From: Pseudorasbora parva
Lineage: Eukaryota; Chordata; Actinopteri; Cypriniformes; Gobionidae
Direction: 5' to 3'
Assembly (NCBI RefSeq): GCF_024679245.1
Contig: NC_090173.1
Coordinates: 54,502,806 to 54,566,805 of the forward strand
DNA: 64,000 nucleotides
The translations under genes were made by a program, and so were the position numbers. Below the pieces are notes generated by a model that made no database searches, was not told the DNA's origin, and was given only the letters and a program-made list of their open reading frames with translations. Positions 10,756 to 23,300 of this stretch are shown here, piece after piece (positions within the stretch are counted from its first letter, which is position 1; each line of letters opens with the position of its first letter).

Positions 10756-12077
10756 AATGTAGGCTATTATGTGAATCAGTGAATGTCTGTTTGTGTTTAT
10801 CAGTCAAGAAAAAATCAAAACCTCCAATGAGCTAAAAAGTTGCGTGCATCAGGTCCGTGTATCATCTGATCATTTCATTTCCTGTTAGGAATGGAATAAT
10901 GAGAACAGATAAATCCGCTTGTTTATTCGTTTTTTTGTTTAGTTTAAAAACGAAAAATTAGATTTTGGCTCGATTTTTCATATTTCGTTTGCGGTTTATA
11001 AAACGGTTTATGGGTTCGATATTTCGTTCGTACTTTTATTCTGCTGTGCTTAACTGAGGAAGAGCAGTTACCGCCCATGTGTAGAAATCGAATATTCAAG
11101 CTGTTTATTCATTTTCTACCTCTGAACGAAAAACGACAAATCATGCTGAATTCTTGTTTTTCGTTTTGTTTAAAAAATGAAAAAACGAAAAAGGAGCCGT
11201 TTTTTGTTTTTGAATACCCGTTTCTTTAAGGAAAATCGAATGGCCAAAATATACACTGACCTATGTTTAGTTTTATTCGGTACACTGTCTATTATAAAAC
11301 AGAAATTGCAGCTGTAGCACTGTGTACTTTTTTCACGTTGCAGAATGAAAAATAAAATCTGAAAACATGCTTGCATGTTTTTATTTTAGTTTAATTTTAT
11401 AGATAAAGAAAATATTAATTTGTATGTACATGCATCTTAAGGATACCTAATTGTGAGTGGGGCGGCACGATCGTGCTCTGCCTAGAGCGGCATTTGAGCT
11501 TGCGCCGGCCCTGTGTACACTCGTTATTGCGGTGAACGTGAGACTGAATGACTGCACTCGAACATGTCCACTATGGTGTCGGACAACACTACAAATGGCC
11601 GTCCCTTCAAATAATGCCCTATTTCAGGGTATAGGGGGTCGATTTCGGATTCAGCCCCTGTCGTGGAGACTGAGCAGCCCAACATCTCGATTGAGACAGC
11701 GCAGTCTGTCAGGTGTGTGTGCCCGCCCGCCGATCTGTTTGTGACTTGTGTAGGTGAGTTTGTTTGCACATGTATGTTTGAGTGTGTTTTAAGTACAATT
11801 ACAAAGCAATTCATTGGTTTTGTTTAACTCTGAAACAATTTTCGAGTTGCGTTGTGGTAAAAATAGCTACGGGTAATGCCAGCTGATTGAGGAGTGCAAC
11901 CATTCTACGTCATCAACCTAGAACGCAAACAAAATGGCGCCGCCCATGGTCCAAATATAAAATCGATTTTTAAAATAACGTAGATCTTTCATGGGTTTTC
12001 TACTACATAATTCAGTAAGAGACATCATTTATTTTATATTAAGCCATACAAGTCTCAACACCAGGGGATCCCTTTAA

Positions 12078-13898
<1,821 letters not shown>

Positions 13899-14066
13899 GA
13901 GGGGAGAGCGCGAACGCAGTCCCCCACTACCATAAATTGTGCAGTCGAGATTCCCACATTTGGGGAATTCGCAGAGGTCAGCACACCGCCGATATGTGCA
14001 ATGGCGGAGCCTCACCCTGGGCGAACCACCTTCTTGATCATGGGGTCACCCCTGCCAGGTAAGTAT
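13899..14066 (-). ncRNA. U1 snRNA-like locus (variant or pseudogene)
   Basis: Read on the minus strand, this matches vertebrate U1 spliceosomal RNA along its full length: the 5' end ATACTTACCTGGCAGGGG, the GGTGGTTC and CCCAGGG segments, CCCCAAATGTGGGAA, and the 3' stem with GGGGGACTGCGTTCGCGC. The 5' splice-site-pairing sequence ACTTACCTG is intact. However, the stem-loop I loop (bound by U1-70K) reads GATCAAGAAG in place of GATCACGAAG. The stem-loop II loop (bound by U1A) is changed and enlarged (ATTGCACATATCGG). The Sm site reads AATTTATGG in place of AATTTGTGG. Length is about 168 nt against 164 nt for typical U1. With its protein sites altered it is probably a pseudogene or a minor variant. 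Confidence 0.85.
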
Positions 14067-14774
14067 GAAACAAGCATGCGCCCGGAGAAGAGCTGACTGC
14101 GGGACACACGAGTCTCGGTGACGGTAAGCCCAACGGTCGCTCCGCGCGAGTCAACACCATACACACGAAGATCCCGTTAACGATGGTTTTATTTCACAGT
14201 CTCGCCACTACTCGAGCTTTAAACGCAGCAGAAACAACTAAACATTTATCGCTTTATTTGGTTGCGGACACTTTCCCATAATGCAACACAAGCGCCCACC
14301 AACCAATAGAACAGCAGATGCTCAAAATCACATTTAAAGAACTCAGTTATACGGTTATTAGAACCCAAGTCGAAAGAAAATGTTAAACAATTCTCATTTT
14401 TTAGGGTACATGGTTTGAAATATATTGTTTTTCGTCGGTTTTATTCATAGGGTTTTATTAGTAAAAAAGAAACTAGATCTGTCATTTTAACACAGCCCGC
14501 CAGAGGGCAGCATATGCACTCGGTTCATCCTCAAATCAACGAAGAAGACTCAGAGTCAGCTGTTGTGTTTGATTAACTGTCTGTGGAACTAACAGGCGAA
14601 TTTATAATAGCAGACTTCCTTAAAATAGAGTTTGAGGGCAAATCGTGTCATTTCAGCAGGGTACCTTATTACGTAATGTTACCCATATAATCTGCAGTTT
14701 TGCGCTATTCTCAGCATTCATAGCAGCTCTATGAGGAGAAACAGACACATGATCTGTGTAAACAACGGTCAGAC
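14067..14774 (+). promoter_or_regulatory. Upstream region shared by stk19 and the U1-like locus
   Basis: This 0.7-kb stretch separates the 5' end of the U1-like locus (minus) from the stk19 start codon (plus), so it should hold the stk19 promoter and 5' UTR. CpGs are frequent at 14067-14220, and no TATA box is obvious close to the ATG. The transcription start cannot be placed from sequence alone. Confidence 0.35.
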
Positions 14775-14853
14775 ATGAGCAGGAAGCGGGCGCTGATCGC
14801 GGACACCTTCTGCTTACCGAAGAGACGCGCGGCCGGTACCGAAGACAGTCACG
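14775..14853 (+). CDS. stk19: stk19 coding exon 1
   Basis: This exon holds the start codon and 26 codons ([18 protein letters not shown]...) plus one base. The donor is CACG|GTAAAA. The basic KRKR/KRR clusters suit a nuclear localisation signal. The longer open frame running past the donor is intronic. Confidence 0.88.
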
Positions 14854-17800
14854 GTAAAATCCTGGCGTCATTACCTATCGCTGATTTATATCCTTCAAAA
14901 ACACACTTAACATTAAACAGACCTTATGAAGTAACGTTTCAGTTCGTGCTCCTTTTAAATATGACTTCCTCTTGGCTCCAGATATGAATTCATGCAATCG
15001 ATTTCACATTCTTTTCACTGATTGTGTACACTCAGCTAAAATTGTTTAATCTCAAACTTTTTTTGTGACATTTTGAGTCCTGTCACTCACTTGATGTCGA
15101 CCAATAGCAAACCACCGCTATCCAATCAAGCCCCGCCCTACTTTTGTTCTTGTTCGAGAGGCCGTTTCGGATCTACTGGTGCATTTAATGCCGCCTTCAC
15201 GCACGGGAAATTTGATAATTCTCACTTCTGAAGGCGTGATTACGAGATCACTGTATTCAAGTTTAAAATGCAATTTTAAACTGCATTCCAGTGCGATTTT
15301 TACCTTGTATTAACGATAATTCTGAGAGCATGTAAAGGTAGCACAAGTCATGTTGTAAAGATCGAATTTACGAGTTCAATGCAGATGAACGGCACCATAA
15401 AGTCGTAAATACCAGTGGGAAGCTCGGGATTTTCTTTAAGCACCGATCTATACGAGTTAAGGGCGTGTCAGTGAGAAACATGGCAGCAGTGATATTGGCA
15501 GGCTTTTATATTTACAGCGATAGCATATGATACCTATGATAGCATTATAATATAACAATATAGCCTAATATATAAGAATAAAGTTTACAGTGACTTCATA
15601 CACTTTTGATAGAGACTGACCACTGCAGACCGGGAACAGCCCACAAGAGCTGCAGTTTTGGAGATGCTCTGACCCAGTCGTCTAGCCGTCACAATTTGGC
15701 CCTTGTCAAACTCGCTCAAATCCTTACGCTTGCCCATTTTTCCTGCTTCTAGCACATCAACTTTGAGGACAAAATGTTCACTTGCTGCCTAATATATCCC
15801 ACCCACTAACAGGTGCTGTGATGAAGAGATCATCAGTGTTATCCACTACACCTGTCAGTGGTCATAATGCTATGCCTGGTCTGTGTCTCTCATCCAAGAA
15901 AGGAAATAACGGTGCCGTGTGGCGTTTGTTCAGCAGATGGAGCCGCTGATATCCGCTCAAGCTTGCAGAAGCTCATGACACTGTTTTCACGCAAACTCTT
16001 CAACGACAGCCTGCCTCCGGTGGTCCTAAAGCACCAGCTGTACAGCTTACACAGGGACAAGACCTCAGTGGACAAGCAGCTGGTAAGAGCAGCCTGTGTC
16101 AAAAAAAGCAAAGTAGACGCTGTGATTTAATTAATAGATGATTTAATAATGACCGTAGCACATTCATAACTTCTGTGGCCAGTTGCAAATAAAAATAAAA
16201 ATGGTTATGACATTAGGTAAGTTACTTAAAGGGATAGTTCACCCAAAATGAGAATGTGATGTTTATCTGCTAACCCAAAGGGCATCCAACATGTAGGTGT
16301 GTTTGTTTCTTCAGTTGAACACAAATGAAGATTTTTAACTCCAACCGTTGCTGTGTGCCAGTCATATAATGCATGTCAATGGGTAACAACTCTATGAGAG
16401 TAAAAAAAAAACATGCTTAGACAAACATGCATAAAAAAAGACCTGTGGCTCATGACGACACATTGACACAAAACGATCAGTTTGTGTGAGAAATCGAGCC
16501 GTATTTATATAATTTTTTACCTCAAATACAACGCTATAGCCAACAGTCTGGAACGAGCTTCACTTCCGGTACGGTCAATATACACAATCTGGTGTCGTGT
16601 ACAAGAATCACTTCTGGCGTTGGTGTAAACTACGCCAGGTCACTAACATAATGAATATATAGGCTAACATAATGAATATATAGGCTAACATAATGAATAT
16701 ATAGGCGAATATAATGAATATATAGGCTAACATAATGAATATATAGGCTAACATAATGAATATATAGGCTAATGTAATGAATATATAGGCGAATATAATG
16801 AATATATAGGCTAATATAATGAATATATAGGCTAACATAATGAATATATAGGCTAACATAATGAATATATAGGCTAATGTAATGAATATATAGGCTAATA
16901 TAATGAATATATAGGCTAACATAATGAATATATAGGCTAACATAATGAATATAGGCGAATATAATGAATATATAGGCTAACATAATGAATATATATGCGA
17001 ATATAATGAATATATAGGCTAACATAATGAATATATATGCGAATATAATGAATATATAGGCTAACATAATGAATATATAGGCTAACATAATGAATATATA
17101 GGCTAACATAATGAACATATAGGCGAATATAATGAATATATAGGCTAACATAATGAATATATAGGCTAACATAATGAATATATAGGCAAATATAATGAAT
17201 ATATATGCGAATATAATGAATATATAGGCTAACATAATGAATATAAATGCGAATATAATGAATAAATAGGCTAATATAATGAATATATAGGCTAATATAA
17301 TTAATATATAGGCTAATGTAATGCATATATAGCTAATATAATGAATATAGGCTAATATAATTAATATAGGCTAATATAATGAATATATAGGCTAATATAA
17401 TGAATATAGGCTAATATAATGAATATAGGCTAATATAATGAATATATAGGCTAATATAATGAATATATAGGCTAATATAATGAATATATAGGCTAACATA
17501 ATGAATATATATGCGAATATAATGAATATATAGGCTAACATAATGAATATATATGCGAATATAATGAATATATAGGCTAACATAATGAATATATATGCGA
17601 ATATAATGAATATATAGGCTAATATAATTAATATATAGGCTAATGTAATGCATATATAGCTAATATAATGAATATAGGCTAATATAATGAATATATAGGC
17701 TAATATAATGAATATATAGGCTAATATAATGAATATATAGGTTAATGTAATGCATATATAGGCTAATATAATGAATATATAGGCTAACATAATGAATATA

Positions 17801-20648
17801 TAGGCTAACATAATGAATATATAGGCTAATATAATGAATATATAGGCTAATATAATGAATATATAGGCTAATATAATAATATACTAATATAATATAGAGC
17901 ATATATTTAGTGAAAGAGTTTTTCTCTAGTGAAGAAATGTATCTCTCTTAGTTTCATTAACATCTTTCCGCCGCTGAAACACTGATTGAGTTGTAATGTA
18001 TCCTTACATCCCTTAAGACATTGATTCTTGTTTATTCTTCAGGAAGAGATGATCGCATTCACTCGCACACCGCTTGAACTGACACGTCCATACTATGATC
18101 AGTCACGTCACATTAAAGAGCGTCAAAACAACATTTACAGTTTGAATTGCGTGATAAAATGGACTGAATACTTAATGTTCGTGCAAAACAAGCCAACTGA
18201 TAAAGATTGCATTCGGTACCGTTTACACACATGCACCGTACCGGAAGCCCTGAAGCGAACCGGTGCGGTACGAATATGTGTACGGTTACACCCCTACTTT
18301 TTACGCATGCGAGTAATGGCCTTAACCGCTTGAACCCCGATAATTGCTGCTCGCAACTATATTTATTATTATTTTTAATGCGACAAATTGGATTTCTCCA
18401 ACAGAATTTTGTTGTATAAACATATGCAATGACATTAAAGACCTAACCTAATCAAACATCAATTGGGATCATAAAGACACAGAGTAGCACGTAAGGGTTA
18501 GACAGGTAGATTGGTCTAATTTGAATCTAAAAAGTAAGACTGGTTGACTAACTGCTACTTGAGACTAGTTCTTAACTGTGTTTATGCACTGGTCTCTGCG
18601 TTTCTCCTTCTGCTGCTCAGAATGAGTTGAGGGCGAGCGGCGAGCTGCTGATGTTCCAGCTGGGCTTCGACTCCGAGGCTTTCGCGTTGGTGTTTGCTGA
18701 AGACTACAGGGCCAAAGTGCGGCAGGGGGAAGCCGGTCGAGAAACGCTGGAGACGGTGGAGAAATTCCTGTCTAAGCTCACTCCCGGCTGCTCCGATCTG
18801 AGTTTCAACAAAGAAAAGATGCTGAAAGAGTTCCTCTTCACGGACTCTGAGATCACGTAAGAGGACCCGTGAGCTGGCGTGTCTAGTCAACTTTATTTAT
18901 ATAGCGCTTTTACAATGACGATTGTTTCAAAGCAGCTTCACAGTGTCAAACAGGACAATATTGCAACAAAATTAGATTTGGCTGTACAGTTACTCTGGAG
19001 AAAACAGTGATGTTATCAGCTTATTTTAATTTATCATATAGTGACTATGTTGGCAAATCAGTATTATAGTTTATAGAATTAAATAAGACCTAATTAATTC
19101 ATTTTATTTGGATGTTTAGTTGAATAACTTTGAACTAAATTTTAGTGTCCCCAACTGAGCAAGCCAAGCCAAAAGCGATTCGGTTCAATAGCTGAGTAAA
19201 ATCATTATATGTCCATATATCACTATGTTTTTAATTTGCGACATGTTGGAACATTATGCCAGATAATAATGTCTAAATGTGTATGATTATGCCAGTAAAA
19301 CAATCACTTTTCTTTAAAACAACAACAACAACATGGACAATAGGCTGGGTATATTACTAAACAGATACTGGAAAATAATAATTCAGTGGACATTTCTGCT
19401 CCTTTATTCATGAATACCATAACAGACAATGAGTATTAAACTTGGCTGTGTCGTCCGTTGTCTCGCTCTAAAGATGGTCTGTGTCTTGCAGGCAGCTGGT
19501 GAAATCGGGCGTCCTCACGGTGAGGGACGCGGGCAGCTGGTGGCTCTCCATCCCAAACTCCGGCAAATTCATCAAGTACTTCATTAAGGGTAGGTGTGTT
19601 TACCACAAGACTCAACAATAACAGTCTCTACTGGATTATATTGAGACAGAGCGTATTTAGGCCACATCCATACGGGGGAGGCAGGGCATCAAATGCTCTC
19701 CATTGACTTTGCTCTCCATTGACTGTATTGCGTGAAGCGGTCGCCTCGTCTTTTCTTACTTATAACAAGAAACAGAACAATGTCTCAAAGCTGATATGTG
19801 CAGCAAACACGCTTAAAAACACATAACTATGTTTTTATAAGCTCTTGACCCCAAAAAATGAGCGTTTAAGGAGACTAAAGTGGATAAAGACAATAAAATG
19901 TGAAGCTTTAGCCGGAAGAATGGGTCCGTTTTGGGATCCTGACACTCAGTGTGGCTCAGTATGTCTACGTGTGCAGTAAACATTTGGTAAAATATCCAAA
20001 CGTCAGTTTTATATATTTCCTGACGCTGATGACTTTTCCCCTCCAGTGGGCGTAACGTTAGTTCTCAGTGTAGTCTTGCATGTCGTGCTCTGTCTCATTC
20101 ACTTTTGTGTCCTTAAACGTTTGTTTTTTGGATCAAAAGCTTATAAACACTTCTGGGTTCTTTAGCTTGTTTTCTGTACACCTTCTCACATATCAGCTTT
20201 TAGACATTGTTAGATTTTTTGTAATAAGTCAGAAATGACAAGTAGGGCCATTTCCCGCAGTAGAAAGTCAATGGAGACGGTTGATTTGTTTTCCCCTCCA
20301 GTGGGCGTGGCTTTCAGATTATGACACGTGTCGCTCTGTCTCTATCCGATTCACAATTTTAAAACAGGCCGCAAAGCTGTTCTTGGCATGGTGAAGAAAT
20401 CCAAATACGGTGAAATCCTGAAAACTGAACTTGAGGGACGGCGCACGACTTCACAGGTCAAATTCCAGATGAAGTATCACATTCATGATATAGTTGGAGC
20501 AGAGCTAGTTGAATGGTAAGACCGCTGTATAAAACTATACATGTGAGTTGTACTCTAATGACTAATTGATGACTGCTTTGTGTGTGTTTGTAGCATACAG
20601 ACAACATCAGGGACGTTATTACGATATGTGGACGGGAACATCAACTAA
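14775..20648 (+). CDS. stk19: stk19, serine/threonine kinase 19 (winged-helix TC-NER factor), whole gene
   Basis: Six coding exons join in frame: 14775-14853, 15937-16082, 18621-18856, 19492-19589, 20368-20515 and 20594-20648. They give 253 residues, almost the length of the human short form as I recall it (254). All introns have GT and AG ends with matching phases. Diagnostic stretches are [16 protein letters not shown] at the N-terminus, [37 protein letters not shown] and the C-terminal [11 protein letters not shown]. The protein is nuclear and built of winged-helix domains. It binds DNA and acts with CSA, UVSSA and TFIIH at stalled RNA polymerase II. Older kinase annotation is not supported by any kinase motif here. 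Intron 1 holds a Tc1 fragment and intron 2 a large 21-bp minisatellite. AATAAA at 20685-20690 is a likely poly(A) signal. Confidence 0.93.
15601..15882 (-). mobile_element. Tc1-like 5' fragment in stk19 intron 1
   Basis: On the minus strand this matches the left end and transposase N-terminus of the Tc1-like copy at 41266: a terminal repeat ending near CATAATGCTATGCCTGGTC, then [15 protein letters not shown] and [13 protein letters not shown]. It stops abruptly after the helix-turn-helix, so it is a truncated relic. Confidence 0.8.
15937..16082 (+). CDS. stk19: stk19 coding exon 2
   Basis: This exon encodes [20 protein letters not shown] and [17 protein letters not shown], ending in DKQL at donor CTG|GTAAGA. 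The acceptor is one of two tandem CAGs, giving a start at 15934 or 15937. Both keep the frame and differ by one codon (a NAGNAG-type acceptor). The exon covers the start of the first winged-helix domain. Confidence 0.88.
16226..16640. other. stk19 intron 2 start: TTAA-type repeat fragment
   Basis: TTAAAGGGATAGTTCACCC at 16226 is the start of a highly abundant zebrafish-type repeat. It decays within about 200 bases. Nothing else was recognised before the minisatellite. Confidence 0.6.
16643..17898. repeat. 21-bp minisatellite in stk19 intron 2
   Basis: Nearly 60 copies of a 21-bp unit (consensus AATGAATATATAGGCTAACAT), with variants GCGAATATAATG and GCTAATGTAATG and some units shortened to 19 bp. 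Because 21 is a multiple of three, long minus-strand frames stay open (YIFIMLA and HYVSLYI repeats) without coding anything. Variant units occur in alternating pairs (about 16960-17060 and 17490-17610), suggesting duplication of multi-unit blocks. Confidence 0.95.
17899..18620. other. stk19 intron 2, distal part
   Basis: No repeat or gene was recognised apart from AT-rich sequence. Short open frames at 18028-18419 lack conserved features. Confidence 0.4.
18621..18856 (+). CDS. stk19: stk19 coding exon 3
   Basis: The acceptor is CTGCTCAG|AATGAG and the donor ATCAC|GTAAGA. It encodes the core segment with [20 protein letters not shown] and [20 protein letters not shown], which matches the human pattern QLGFDLDAH, FTEDYR and DLSF as I recall it. 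Confidence 0.92.
18892..19186 (-). mobile_element. LINE-tailed repeat, copy 2 (stk19 intron 3)
   Basis: Reverse copy of the repeat at 1215-1512. It has an intact tail AAAGCGCTATATAAATAAAG (as complement at its left end) and the distal TTGGCTTGGCTTGCTCAG box. It starts only about 35 bases after the exon 3 donor. Confidence 0.65.
19492..19589 (+). CDS. stk19: stk19 coding exon 4
   Basis: The acceptor is CTTGCAG|GCAGCTG and the donor AAGG|GTAGGT. It encodes [19 protein letters not shown] and KFIKYFIKG, the most conserved winged-helix block of the family. Confidence 0.93.
20368..20515 (+). CDS. stk19: stk19 coding exon 5
   Basis: The acceptor is AAAACAG|GCCGCAAAG and the donor GAATG|GTAAGA. It encodes [18 protein letters not shown] and [13 protein letters not shown], matching the family pattern RQAVL-MVRKAKY and YHVHDLIGAQLV. 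Confidence 0.92.
20594..20648 (+). CDS. stk19: stk19 coding exon 6
   Basis: The acceptor TTTGTAG|CATACAG is followed by [17 protein letters not shown] and a TAA stop. It is too short for most ORF screens but fits the phase (TG + C = Cys) and the conserved C-terminus. Confidence 0.9.
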
Positions 20649-20684
20649 CGGCTTCACTCGCTTGCCTTGGATTGTACAGAATTC

Positions 20685-20690
20685 AATAAA
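20685..20690 (+). terminator. stk19: Probable stk19 poly(A) signal
   Basis: AATAAA lies 36 bases after the stop codon and is followed by T-rich and TG-containing sequence, giving a short 3' UTR. Confidence 0.7.
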
Positions 20691-21242
20691 CTGTATGATG
20701 TATTTATGGCCATATTATTTTGGTCACAAACAGCACAAGTAATGGTTCACAATATATTTAATAAAAGTTTGCCAAACTGCATAAATTGACTTTTTTTTTG
20801 CATCACAGCTCAGGACAGTCTCACTTGTGAGAGGTTTAAGACTGTGGTTGCGTCTGAAATCAAACACTTCCCTACTATGTAGTAGGCAGGAAAAAAAGTA
20901 TGTGACAAAAGTAATATGTGTCTGAATTACTTCTGGTGAGATTCTGAAGTGTGGACACTTTGCTATCCCATGAGGCCACAGGAGAGGATTTATGAATGAC
21001 ACTAAAGCGACGCAATGGATGCTAGTAGATCACATGATAATGACAAGATGGCGGATGTAGTGTATCTGGATTATATTCATACTATATAACACACTTTTTT
21101 AGCCGTCGTGAGGTACTTATTCCAAATAATGCTCGAGAGTATGTGAAATCTACTAGGGCTGCCCTCGACGAAAGTTTTCTAGTCGTTCATATAAGCAATT
21201 AGTTGACTCATTTATATTAATATGCCAATAATGATGATAATG

Positions 21243-21470
21243 AGCCTTTAAAGGGTTAGTTCACCCAAAAATGTAAATTCTGTCATTAAATACTCTCCCT
21301 AATGTCGTTCGACACCCGTCAGACCTCTGTTCATCTTCACACACAGATGAAGATATTAGTGTTGAAATCCGATGGCTCAGAAAGGCCTTCATGACACCAA
21401 TGTCATTTCCTCTCTCAAGACCCATAAAGGCACTAAAGACGTCGTTACAAAGCCCATCTCACTACAGCGG
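21243..21470 (+). mobile_element. TTAA-type repeat fragment
   Basis: TTTAAAGGGTTAGTTCACCC followed by a CATTAAATACTCTCCCTAATGTCGTTCGACACCCG-like stretch (divided here only by mutations) is a divergent copy of a very common zebrafish-type DNA repeat. Confidence 0.65.
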
Positions 21471-21877
21471 CTCTGCAATCATTTTATGAAGAGACGAGAA
21501 TAGATTTAGTGCAACACAAAAAAACTAAATAACGACTTACAAAGTGATGGGCCGATTTCAAAACAGCTTAATGAATCAGTGTATCGGTTCATGATTTGGA
21601 TCGCGTGTCAAACCGCCAAACTGCTGAAATTAAGTGACTTTGGCGATCTGAATGGTGCAAAAATTATTTCCATATTTTCAATATTTTATAAGTTGAAATT
21701 TAGGGTTTGAGACAGCCACCTCCTAATTGAAAATACACAATAAATTATGATTTATATACTTTGAGCTTACAGATATTTTTTAAATGATTGTGGATTTCAA
21801 TTGTGTGCCGCATGAGTCCTGAAAAGTGAAGCCAAAACCCAGGGCTCCATGTAATCCAACACGAGACAAACTAAACC

Positions 21878-22398
21878 TAGCCTGACAAGCCAGAGCCACA
21901 TCAAGATGTTTGGTCCGGAAACTCACCATTGACAGGGCTCAATCCGAGGGGCGGATAAACGGTTGTCTTTCAAACTCCCTCTGCACGCGATAGGATAGCG
22001 CTACACCAACCAGAGCAACGAAGGTGAAGCAGAGCTAGTTGACAGATTAAACATTCGCCGTATCCGGTCGGCTAAACTCTGAACACATCTTCCCTTTTTA
22101 AGAATGACTTCAGTGCCGTTCTTTGTTCTTTTCTCAGAGAAAAACTTAACTCCAAGTCTTCCAGAGTCACGGTCAAAGCTGATTCGAAAGACCGCTGTTC
22201 GCCAGTTTCTGTGTTTACTAGAAGCACACAAACGCAACTCGGCCGTCATTATGGCCCCGCCCACCGACTCTATACACGATGTGATTGGCCCGACCAGAGT
22301 TTGGCGTTTACAGCTCAGAAGTGTATTGAGAGTTGCTAGACGACACTCACGGCAGATTAGATTTGCTGCCGCTAGGGTGCGTCTAGATTTCTAGGCTA
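21878..22398 (+). mobile_element. 9-bp-TSD element, copy B
   Basis: This 521-bp element runs TAGCCTGACAAGCCAGA...TTTCTAGGCTA, flanked by exact AACTAAACC repeats (21869-21877 and 22399-22407). It is the same length as copy C (522 bp), in the opposite orientation. On its minus strand lies a fragment with LRKEQRTALKSFL, a helicase-like stretch, followed by an in-frame stop in the position of the Walker A loop. Confidence 0.85.
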
Positions 22399-22474
22399 AA
22401 CTAAACCAATTACACTTCAATAAATAATTTATTTTCAAATATGGCATGTCATTTTAGGTAGTTTTAATCACACT

Positions 22475-22745
22475 GATTTCATTTCAAGTGTTTGTTTCTT
22501 TAAATAAGTTTGGTTTTAGTTATGTGATGCTATAAAAAGATTGAGATTGACGGCTTCTCTGAGTGAAGCAGTCACTGAGGCACTAACAGACGGGAAATTG
22601 GGGCTTTAGCTTTAATTTCTACATTTCCATAACTATTTCACAGTAAGGTCAGTGGCGTGTCATTGATTAGGCAGGAGTGTGGGCAGGACCTTGATATCGC
22701 GGCTCCACTTCACATTCACTATTGCACAGACTCGAGACCCAAGAT
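22475..22745 (-). repeat. Dispersed repeat, copy 2
   Basis: Inverted, diverged copy of the repeat at 5690-6110, with shared blocks in reverse order: TTTCAAGTGTTTG, CACTGAGGCACTAACAGAC, GGGGCTTTAGCTTTAATTTC and GACTCGAGACCCAAGATG. Confidence 0.5.
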
Positions 22746-23003
22746 GTCAGAGCCATATCTGAACACTTGCGGCTTCCCTTACGTCAACAGAAGATAGTGA
22801 AGGCATGTCGTCCATCTTTTTACACGTGTTTTTGGTTGTGGGAGAACAGTTTGCACCAATTCTGTAGAATGATCCATCTGAAGGGAAGTGTTCGATTTCA
22901 GCCGCAGCTTGTGAGCGTCAATCACATGTTTTTTACGGTTCAGATGATTGGCTCAATTTGCAGGTCCTGCACCAACACCACAATCAAATTAACCAAGTCT
23001 TTT

Positions 23004-23300
23004 TAAAGGGGTCATAACACACAATTTCTGCAAGTCTCATGTTAATCTTGAGTATCTGTTGAGTAGTATTGCATCCTTCATACTGTATCTCCAAAGTCTT
23101 TAGTTTTATCAGATTTATAAAAGATAGATATGCTGTACCGACTCTTTCTGAAAACAGCCGAGCTCGTGGAGGCTTGCAGTGGGCGGAGCTAAAGAGTCCC
23201 AAGTGCACACACACACACACACACATCATGGCATTATCCCTGGATAACTCAATTCATTTTAAATTCATGTTGTTCACATTATATGCACTTACACGCCAAT
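23004..23300 (+). mobile_element. TTAA-type repeat (AGGGGTCATA end) with short CA run
   Basis: TTTAAAGGGGTCATAACACA resembles another abundant zebrafish-type TTAA element end. A 21-base (CA) run lies at 23205-23225. The right end was not found. Confidence 0.4.

Larger units (their letters stand above)
8921..11513 (+). mobile_element. hAT transposon, degenerate
   Basis: The ends are CAGGGCCGGCGC and GCGCCGGCCCTG, perfect 12-bp inverted repeats. The element is flanked by the exact 8-bp duplication TGTACACT (8913-8920 and 11514-11521), the hAT signature. Internally there are transposase fragments at about 9180-9396 and 10491-10755, and a second foldback element inserted at 9398-10302. The whole has jumped into the interior of the TTAA-flanked foldback element. 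Confidence 0.85.
7861..12073. mobile_element. TTAA-flanked long-TIR foldback element
   Basis: The arms 7861-8410 and about 11522-12073 are inverted copies of roughly 550 bp. The ends are AGGGATGCCCTGGTG and its near-complement CACCAGGGGATCCCT, with TTAA directly outside on both sides (7857-7860 and 12074-12077). This fits TTAA-targeting DNA transposons (Kolobok or piggyBac-like). The interior is CA-rich and contains a hAT insertion (8921-11513). Without that insertion and its target repeat the element would be about 1.6 kb. No transposase was recognised. The matching 96-codon frames in the two arms are mirror copies of repeat DNA. Confidence 0.75.

Noticed and set aside
16608..17902. Minus-strand proteins of up to 201 codons with YIFIMLA repeats
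   Set aside because: Direct result of the 21-bp minisatellite period. All three frames of that strand look alike, as expected for repeat DNA.
14775..20648. stk19 as a protein kinase
   Set aside because: No glycine loop, HRD or DFG motif appears in the reconstructed protein. The family is now understood as winged-helix DNA-binding proteins.
22722..23006. 94-codon plus-strand ORF after the dispersed repeat
   Set aside because: It starts within repeat sequence, has no recognisable domain and no splice partners.
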